Below are positions 59,181-64,000 of a stretch of 64,000 nt of DNA, one piece after another. The position numbers were made by a program, and so were the translations under genes. The notes under the pieces were generated by a model that worked only from the letters and a program-made list of their open reading frames with translations, had not been told where the DNA came from and did not search any database. Within the stretch, counting starts at the first letter, position 1. Every line of letters starts with the position of its first letter. The stretch covers positions 62,001-126,000 of the forward strand of contig NZ_VFOO01000001.1 of NCBI RefSeq assembly GCF_006716115.1. The letters run 5' to 3'. This DNA is from Subtercola boreus (GTDB lineage Bacteria > Actinomycetota > Actinomycetes > Actinomycetales > Microbacteriaceae).

Positions 59181-60506
59181 GGGGGCGGTGATGCGGAGCA
59201 TCACGCGCGGCTTCTGGCGGCGGGCCGCGATCCGCTCGATGAGCATCACCACGCGGTACTCGAAGCCGTACTTCGCGCGGAACGTTCCGGTGAGACGCTC
59301 CACCTCCTCCGGGGCATCGATGATCCGGGCACTGCCCTCGATCATCGGGGCCCCCGCCGGCACCCGGCCGCGCCGGTCGCAGGGCCGCAGCTCCACCCGG
59401 GTGTTGTTGCGGAGGCGCTTGACCTTGCCGCTCTCGGACGGCGTCACGACGAGCAGCGCATCTCCGTCCCGCGCCACCCAGACCGGTGTCGACACCGGCA
59501 CCCCGGTCTTCCGGAAGGTCGTCAGCGATGCGAACGGTTCGCCGGCCAGCGCGGTGAGGGATCCGGCGGCTGCGCCGGCCTGTTCGGAGGGAGTCATGAT
59601 CCTGAGCTTACGGTCGCGCGGCGCCGTCTCGTCGCGGAGCACGCTCCCCACATGGCGGAGCGCGCGTCGGGCCTCGGGTGTCCACGGAGCCCCGACGAAG
59701 TCGTGGAAGGCCGACGCGTACAGCCGCAACTCGATCCGCCCACCCGCAGCCGCGACCGCGCGGGCCAGCGCCTTCGCGTCCGGCGCGAGCAGGTCGTGGG
59801 CACCCTGGTAGACGTAGACGGGTGGCAGGTCCGCGAGGTCGGCGAAGAGTGGGCTCACCAGCGGGGACCGGGGGTCGAGGTCGTCCGCCCACCACATCCC
59901 GGCCGCGACCATGCCTGCCACGGCGAGCATGGGGTCGAGCCTGGCGGCTGCGGGCACCTCCGGGTTCGAGAGGGTGATGTCGAGCCAGGGCGAGAAGAGG
60001 ATCACCGCCCGGGGCGGGGTGAGTCGGGCATCCCGGAGCCGGATCGCCTGCCCGAGCGCCAGCCCGCCACCCGCCGAGTCGCCGGCGAGGTACACCCGGT
60101 CGCCGTGTGTGCGGACGGCCGCCGCGTACACCGCGTCGAGCAGGTCGTACGCCTCGTCGACATGGTGTTCGGGCGCAAGACCGTAGAACGGCACGGTGAC
60201 GGTCGCCCCGCCCGAGGCGATGAGCGACGCTATGATCTGCCAGTGCGCCGCGACGAGCGGGTACACGTAGACGCCGCCGTGCGTGTAGATCACGTGCGCC
60301 CCGCTCGCCCCCGATTTCGGGGTCAGCTGCACCACGCGACATCCGTCGACGGTGAGCTCCCGCACGGTGGCGAGGCGGTGGATGGCCCGGGGGATCGGGG
60401 CGGCCGGCTTCCGGTCGGCGACCCGGCCGAGCACGGTGGCGGCATCCTTCGTACCCACCGGCCTCGTGCGGAGGAGCATCCGGGTCACGGCCATCGAGAT
60501 CGACAT
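59178..60506 (-). CDS. Alpha/beta hydrolase fused to a PPOX F420-dependent domain
   Basis: 442 residues with two domains in one frame. Residues about 50-295 are an HSL/carboxylesterase-type hydrolase: oxyanion-hole HGG (76-78), nucleophile Ser144 in GDSAGGG, Asp238 in GAHDLL and His268 in SAFHDF. Residues about 304-442 are a PPOX/F420-type split barrel ([48 protein letters not shown]). The second part begins at Met304, as a stand-alone protein would. No stop or shift separates them. A hydrolase acting on esters coupled to a reductase is implied; the substrate is unknown. Confidence 0.85.
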   Translation of the reverse strand: MSISMAVTRMLLRTRPVGTKDAATVLGRVADRKPAAPIPRAIHRLATVRELTVDGCRVVQLTPKSGASGAHVIYTHGGVYVYPLVAAHWQIIASLIASGGATVTVPFYGLAPEHHVDEAYDLLDAVYAAAVRTHGDRVYLAGDSAGGGLALGQAIRLRDARLTPPRAVILFSPWLDITLSNPEVPAAARLDPMLAVAGMVAAGMWWADDLDPRSPLVSPLFADLADLPPVYVYQGAHDLLAPDAKALARAVAAAGGRIELRLYASAFHDFVGAPWTPEARRALRHVGSVLRDETAPRDRKLRIMTPSEQAGAAAGSLTALAGEPFASLTTFRKTGVPVSTPVWVARDGDALLVVTPSESGKVKRLRNNTRVELRPCDRRGRVPAGAPMIEGSARIIDAPEEVERLTGTFRAKYGFEYRVVMLIERIAARRQKPRVMLRITAP

Positions 60507-60573
60507 GGGAGCTCCTTCTGCGGGGTTGCTCCGATGATACGGCGCGGATGCCCGGGCCAGACCGGATCATTAC

Positions 60574-60586
60574 TGGACTCAGTCCA
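60574..60586. promoter_or_regulatory. Operator-like palindrome in front of lipB
   Basis: TGGACTCAGTCCA is a perfect 6+1+6 inverted repeat 7 bp upstream of the lipB -10 box, where a bound protein would block the -35 region. The divergent hydrolase/PPOX gene starts 68 bp away. Confidence 0.6.
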
Positions 60587-60593
60587 TCAAAGC

Positions 60594-60599
60594 TATACT
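60594..60599 (+). promoter_or_regulatory. -10 box TATACT of lipB, leaderless start predicted
   Basis: Six nt before the ATG at 60606; the best match to TATAAT in the window. Confidence 0.65.
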
Positions 60600-60605
60600 C
60601 GTGCC

Positions 60606-61325
60606 ATGGTGGACATGAGGGAACTGGGCGTCGGGCGCGAATTCGTGCCCTACGCAGAAGCGCTGGCGCTCCAGCGCCGCACCCACGCGAGCGTCGTCGC
60701 GGGACAATCGGCCGGCACGGTGCTGCTGCTCGAACATCCGTCGGTCTACACGGCAGGCAAGCGCACCGACCCGTCGGAGCGGCCCGACGACGGCACCCCG
60801 GTGATCGACGTCGACCGTGGCGGCAAGATCACCTGGCACGGCCCCGGGCAGCTCGTCGGCTACCCGATCGTCAGGCTGCCGGAGCCGATCGACGTTGTGC
60901 AGTACGTTCGCGACCTCGAATCCGTGCTGATCGCTGTGCTCGCAGACCTCGGAGTCGACGCGCGGCGGGTGGTGGGACGATCGGGCGCCTGGGTGGGTGA
61001 GCCCGGTGCGGAGGCCAAGATCGCGGCCATCGGCATCCGGGTCGCCGACGGCGTCGCCATGCACGGCTTCGCCCTCAACTGCAGCAACAGCCTCGAGGCG
61101 TACGGGCGCATCGTGGCCTGCGGCATCCGCGACGCGGGCGTGACCACCATCTCGGAGGTCGTCGGCCGGGAGGTCACCCCGGCCGAGGCGCTGCCGTTCG
61201 TGGAAGAACGGCTCGCCCAGCTCTTCGAACGGTGGGTGGATGACCGGGCCGCCGCCGAAGGCCTCGCCGCCTCGCGTGCCGCCGCCGGGCGCGCCGCCAT
61301 CGCAACCGCGGGGGTCGCCGCATGA
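60606..61325 (+). CDS. lipB: Octanoyl-[acyl carrier protein]-protein N-octanoyltransferase
   Basis: 239 residues. LipB moves octanoyl from ACP to lipoyl domains, the first step of lipoate synthesis. Conserved sites are [17 protein letters not shown], the [20 protein letters not shown] loop with its His, the catalytic Lys in [10 protein letters not shown] and the catalytic Cys in [20 protein letters not shown]. An Ala-rich tail of about 30 residues follows. The stop overlaps the lipA ATG. Confidence 0.95.
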   Translation: MVDMRELGVGREFVPYAEALALQRRTHASVVAGQSAGTVLLLEHPSVYTAGKRTDPSERPDDGTPVIDVDRGGKITWHGPGQLVGYPIVRLPEPIDVVQYVRDLESVLIAVLADLGVDARRVVGRSGAWVGEPGAEAKIAAIGIRVADGVAMHGFALNCSNSLEAYGRIVACGIRDAGVTTISEVVGREVTPAEALPFVEERLAQLFERWVDDRAAAEGLAASRAAAGRAAIATAGVAA

Positions 61326-62311
61326 GCGTCGAGATCCCCGCCGGCCGGAAGCTCCTGCGCCTCGAGGTGCGGAACGCCGAAGTCCCCATCGAGAAGAAGC
61401 CCGAGTGGATCAAGACGAAGGCCAAGTTCGGGCCTGAGTACCGGCAGCTGCAGGAGCTCGTGAAGACCGAAGACCTGCACACGGTCTGCCAGGAGGCCGG
61501 CTGCCCCAACATCTTCGAATGCTGGGAAGACCGCGAGGCGACCTTCCTGATCGGTGGTTCGCAGTGCACCAGGCGCTGCGACTTCTGCCAGATCGACACC
61601 GGCAAGCCCGCAGACTACGACACCGACGAGCCGAGGAGAGTCGCGGCATCCGTCGCCTCGATGAAGCTGCGCTACGCGACCGTCACGGGCGTGGCGCGCG
61701 ACGACCTGCCCGACGAGGGCGCGTGGCTGCATGCCGAGACCGTGCGGCGGATCCACGCAGAGAACCCGGGAACGGGCGTCGAGATCCTCGCCACCGACTT
61801 CTCGGGGAACCCTGCGCTGCTGGGCGAGGTGTTCTCGTCCAGGCCCGAGGTGTTCGCCCACAATGTGGAGACGGTGCCGCGGATCTTCAAGCGGATCCGC
61901 CCGGCGTTCCGCTACGAGCGGTCGCTCGACGTGCTGTCGCAGGCGCGGGCGGCGTCGCTGATCACGAAGTCGAACCTCATCCTCGGGATGGGGGAGGAGC
62001 GCGCTGAGATCAGCCAGGCGCTACAGGACCTCCACGATGCGGGCACCGACATCATCACGCTGACGCAGTACCTGCGGCCTTCCCCCCGGCACCTGCCGGT
62101 CGCGCGCTGGGTTCACCCGTCGGAGTTCGTCGAGCTGAAGGAGGAGGCGCAGCAGATCGGATTCCTCGGGGTGCTCGCCGGCCCGCTGGTGCGGTCGTCG
62201 TACCGCGCCGGCCGTCTCTGGGCGCAGTCCATGCGCGCGAAGGGCTGGGCGCTGCCGCCCGCGCTCGCGCACTTCGAGGAGCAGCCGGCCTCGTTCCTGC
62301 AGGCCGTCTGA
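61322..62311 (+). CDS. lipA: Lipoyl synthase
   Basis: 329 residues, radical SAM enzyme that inserts two sulfurs into octanoyl groups made by LipB. The auxiliary cluster ligands are Cys56, Cys61 and Cys67 ([12 protein letters not shown]), and the SAM cluster is CTRRCDFC (Cys82, Cys86, Cys89). The C-terminal Ser ligand is in VRSSYRAG. Length and motifs are standard. Confidence 0.96.
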   Translation: MSVEIPAGRKLLRLEVRNAEVPIEKKPEWIKTKAKFGPEYRQLQELVKTEDLHTVCQEAGCPNIFECWEDREATFLIGGSQCTRRCDFCQIDTGKPADYDTDEPRRVAASVASMKLRYATVTGVARDDLPDEGAWLHAETVRRIHAENPGTGVEILATDFSGNPALLGEVFSSRPEVFAHNVETVPRIFKRIRPAFRYERSLDVLSQARAASLITKSNLILGMGEERAEISQALQDLHDAGTDIITLTQYLRPSPRHLPVARWVHPSEFVELKEEAQQIGFLGVLAGPLVRSSYRAGRLWAQSMRAKGWALPPALAHFEEQPASFLQAV

Positions 62312-62562
62312 CCCGTCGTCTCTCCGGCCGAGCACAGTCGCCGCGCGGCCGTTGCGCGCCCGCCCTCGGCTCGCCGCCCCCCGCCCGGCCGATCTCAACG
62401 AGCCACCGGGGGAGGCGGCCGAGTACGAACGGGCGTCGCTCAGGTCGCACGGCCGCGCGGGTGGTGCCGTGTCGGCTCATGTTCGTCCATTTGACGCTGC
62501 CGGGTGGGGGGCGGCCGGGTGGCAGGGCCGGGTAGCAGGGCCGGGTGCGGCGGGACGGCGGC
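62312..62562. other. Convergent intergenic gap with inverted repeat
   Basis: CCGCGCGGCCGT (62341-62352) recurs inverted at 62449-62460, about 100 bp away. GCAGGGCCGGGT repeats lie near 62520-62545. No gene seen. Confidence 0.5.
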
Positions 62563-63774
62563 TCAGCCGCGCGGCAGGTGGGGGTACTCGGCCGCGCGGC
62601 CCTGGAACTCGAGGATCGCCGGGTTCTGGATGCGCCCGCCGGCGATCTCGATGGCGCGGGTGATCGTGTCCGACTCCGCCCAGGCATCCGGACCCGACAT
62701 CACGGGGCGGAGGAACGGCATCAGCGCCTCGCTGATCTCCCAGGTGGTCGAGTTCCAGAGGAACGACGGGCTGTGGTCGACGGCGTAGTAGTTCGTGGCC
62801 TGCCCGACCGTGAACATCGGGTCGGCGAAGGTCGTCGGCCGCGCCCAGCTGAAACCCATTCCCTCGTCGACCGAGACATCCACGATCAGGCTGCCCGGCC
62901 GGAACGCGTCGAGGTCTTCGAGGCGCAGGTACGTGAGCGGAGCGTTCGGGTCCTGCAGGGTGCAGTTCACGACGATGTCGCGCTCGGCGAGGAACGGCGC
63001 GAGCAGCACGGGACCCTCGGCCGAGTTCACGATGCTCTCGTACGGGGCTTCGTCGTTGTGCTCGAACTGGATGATGTCGACCGACGGTATCGGTGAGCCG
63101 ACCGCCGCGATGCTGCGGTTGGTCAGCACCTGAACGTCGTGGATCCCGTGGGCGTTCAGCGCGGTGACGGCCCCGCGGGCGGTCGCGCCGAACCCGATCA
63201 CGACGGCGGTGAGCCGGCGGCCGTAGTCGCCGGTCGATCCGCAGAGCTGCAGGGAGTGCAGCACCGAGCAGTATCCGGCGAGTTCGTTGTTCTTGTGGAA
63301 CACGTGCAGGCCGTAACTGCCGTCGCTGTTCCAGTGGTTCATGGCCTCCCACGCGATGAGGGTGAGGCTCTTGTCGATCGCGAGCTGGGTGATTCCCCTG
63401 TCTTGCACGCAGTGCGGCCAGCCCCAGAGCGTCTGGCCGTCACGCAGCTCTTCGAGGTCGCTCGCCTGCGGTTTCGGCAGCAGCACGACGTCGGCCAGCG
63501 CGAGGATCTCCTCCCGGGAGCCCATCGCCCCGACGAGCGGCGCGAGGTCGGCATCCGCGATTCCGAAACGTTCCCCGTAGCCGTACTCCAGCACCATGTT
63601 CGCGCGCAGATCTTCGTCGATCCGTTCGAAGTGCGCTGGATGGATCGGCAGCCGCTTCTCGTCGACCTTCCGTGAGGTGTGCAGAACTCCGAGCCGCAAC
63701 AGGGACTGGGGAGGAGTGGACGCGCCTGTGGACGAGAGGTCGGGAGCGGTCGTGTCAAGGGAGGTCGGGGCCAT
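62563..63774 (-). CDS. N5-(carboxyethyl)ornithine synthase / alanine dehydrogenase-like protein
   Basis: 403 residues, of the alanine dehydrogenase/PNT superfamily. RLGVLHTSRKVDEKRLPIHP is the N-terminal substrate-binding start, with the conserved Lys/Arg. TLWGWPHCVQDRGITQLAID and LTLIAWEAMNHWN are close to the carboxyethylornithine synthase pattern. VVIGFGATARGAVTALNAHG is the Rossmann dinucleotide loop. The enzyme would reductively join pyruvate to an amino acid or deaminate alanine; which is not decided. A TAGCCT box lies six nt before the ATG. Confidence 0.78.
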   Translation of the reverse strand: MAPTSLDTTAPDLSSTGASTPPQSLLRLGVLHTSRKVDEKRLPIHPAHFERIDEDLRANMVLEYGYGERFGIADADLAPLVGAMGSREEILALADVVLLPKPQASDLEELRDGQTLWGWPHCVQDRGITQLAIDKSLTLIAWEAMNHWNSDGSYGLHVFHKNNELAGYCSVLHSLQLCGSTGDYGRRLTAVVIGFGATARGAVTALNAHGIHDVQVLTNRSIAAVGSPIPSVDIIQFEHNDEAPYESIVNSAEGPVLLAPFLAERDIVVNCTLQDPNAPLTYLRLEDLDAFRPGSLIVDVSVDEGMGFSWARPTTFADPMFTVGQATNYYAVDHSPSFLWNSTTWEISEALMPFLRPVMSGPDAWAESDTITRAIEIAGGRIQNPAILEFQGRAAEYPHLPRG

Positions 63775-63780
63775 GGGCTG

Positions 63781-63786
63781 AGGCTA
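63781..63786 (-). promoter_or_regulatory. -10 box TAGCCT, leaderless start predicted
   Basis: Minus-strand hexamer six nt before the ATG at 63774. Confidence 0.55.
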
Positions 63787-63818
63787 CGCCACGCAGCTCA
63801 CTGCCGGGTTTCGGTGCG

Positions 63819-63824
63819 TAGGCT
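63819..63824 (+). promoter_or_regulatory. -10 box TAGGCT, leaderless start predicted
   Basis: Seven nt before the ATG at 63832; back-to-back with the divergent box at 63781. Confidence 0.55.
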
Positions 63825-63831
63825 TGGAGCC

Positions 63832-64000
63832 ATGACGACTGTGTACCCCGCTCCCCTCACTCCGGCGCTCGAAACCCTCCTGGCCTCTGTGGAGGAGACC
63901 GCACCTGTCGAGACCGGAGCCATCACCTTCGGCGGGTTCGGCGGCTTCCTCGCCAAGCCCGCGGCACCGGATGCCCGCCCGGCCGTGCTCATCATCAGCG
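63832..64000 (+). CDS. Probable dienelactone hydrolase family protein, N-terminal part
   Basis: 56 codons, open to the window end. The segment ITFGGFGGFLAKPA followed by RPAVLIIS resembles the first strands of dienelactone hydrolase-type alpha/beta hydrolases, just before the oxyanion region. The ATG at 63832 is fixed by a TAGGCT box seven nt upstream. Catalytic residues lie outside the window. Confidence 0.55.
   Translation, partial: MTTVYPAPLTPALETLLASVEETAPVETGAITFGGFGGFLAKPAAPDARPAVLIIS

Overview
The window comes from a high-GC actinobacterium, most likely a member of the Microbacteriaceae. The grounds are the codon bias, the frequent GGATGC/GCATCC motif in coding sequence, GTG and TTG starts, TANNNT promoters placed directly in front of start codons, F420-type enzymes and an LAXTG-type surface protein. 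It looks like ordinary chromosome. I see no tRNA, rRNA, CRISPR array, insertion sequence or prophage. One short fragmentary gene at 47.5 kb lies in less GC-rich DNA.

Layout. 0-5 kb: a RidA-like gene with an apparent frameshift, then a four-gene PotABCD-type ABC importer. 5-9.3 kb: a large LAATG-anchored surface protein and a Cds1-like PLP enzyme. 9.5-20.4 kb: regulator/target pairs (TetR + tautomerase, TetR + MFS, ArsR + MFS), GNAT, a lysozyme-like secreted protein, DUF3224, an APC permease, an SDR and an F420/NADP reductase-like protein. 20.4-28.7 kb: GntR, CGNR, EamA, enoyl-CoA hydratase, a truncated AlaRS-like protein, PPOX, LLM and a 5'-3' exonuclease. 28.7-33.1 kb: a secreted nuclease/5'-nucleotidase pair. 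33.2-36.3 kb: a zinc-ribbon nuclease, a small protein, an OYE-family enzyme and DUF1992. 36.6-42.4 kb: a molybdenum-cofactor block, fdhF-like/fdhD on one strand and mobA/DUF6457/moeA on the other. 42.5-45.2 kb: a membrane protein, a Tat/lipoprotein intradiol dioxygenase-like protein and an iron-box-preceded 2OG-Fe(II)-oxygenase-like gene. 45.3-49.2 kb: a DUF262/DUF1524 protein, a DUF3800-like fragment, a SpoIIAA-like protein and a degenerate nucleotidyltransferase-like protein. 49.3-54.7 kb: a tight six-gene operon (acyl-CoA synthetase, two DUF202 proteins, thioesterase, LtrA, LLM). 54.8-59.1 kb: a two-component system followed by a NatAB-type ABC transporter. 59.2-64 kb: a hydrolase/PPOX fusion, lipB-lipA, an alanine-dehydrogenase-like enzyme and the start of a probable dienelactone hydrolase.

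Two window-wide features stand out. Intergenic gaps, mainly at gene 3' ends, hold long palindromes; four of them share one arm sequence and look like a dispersed family. Many gaps also hold private GC-rich tandem arrays, some of which repeat the stop-codon end of the neighbouring gene. At least fourteen genes have a TANNNT -10 box 6-7 nt before the start codon, which predicts leaderless mRNAs.
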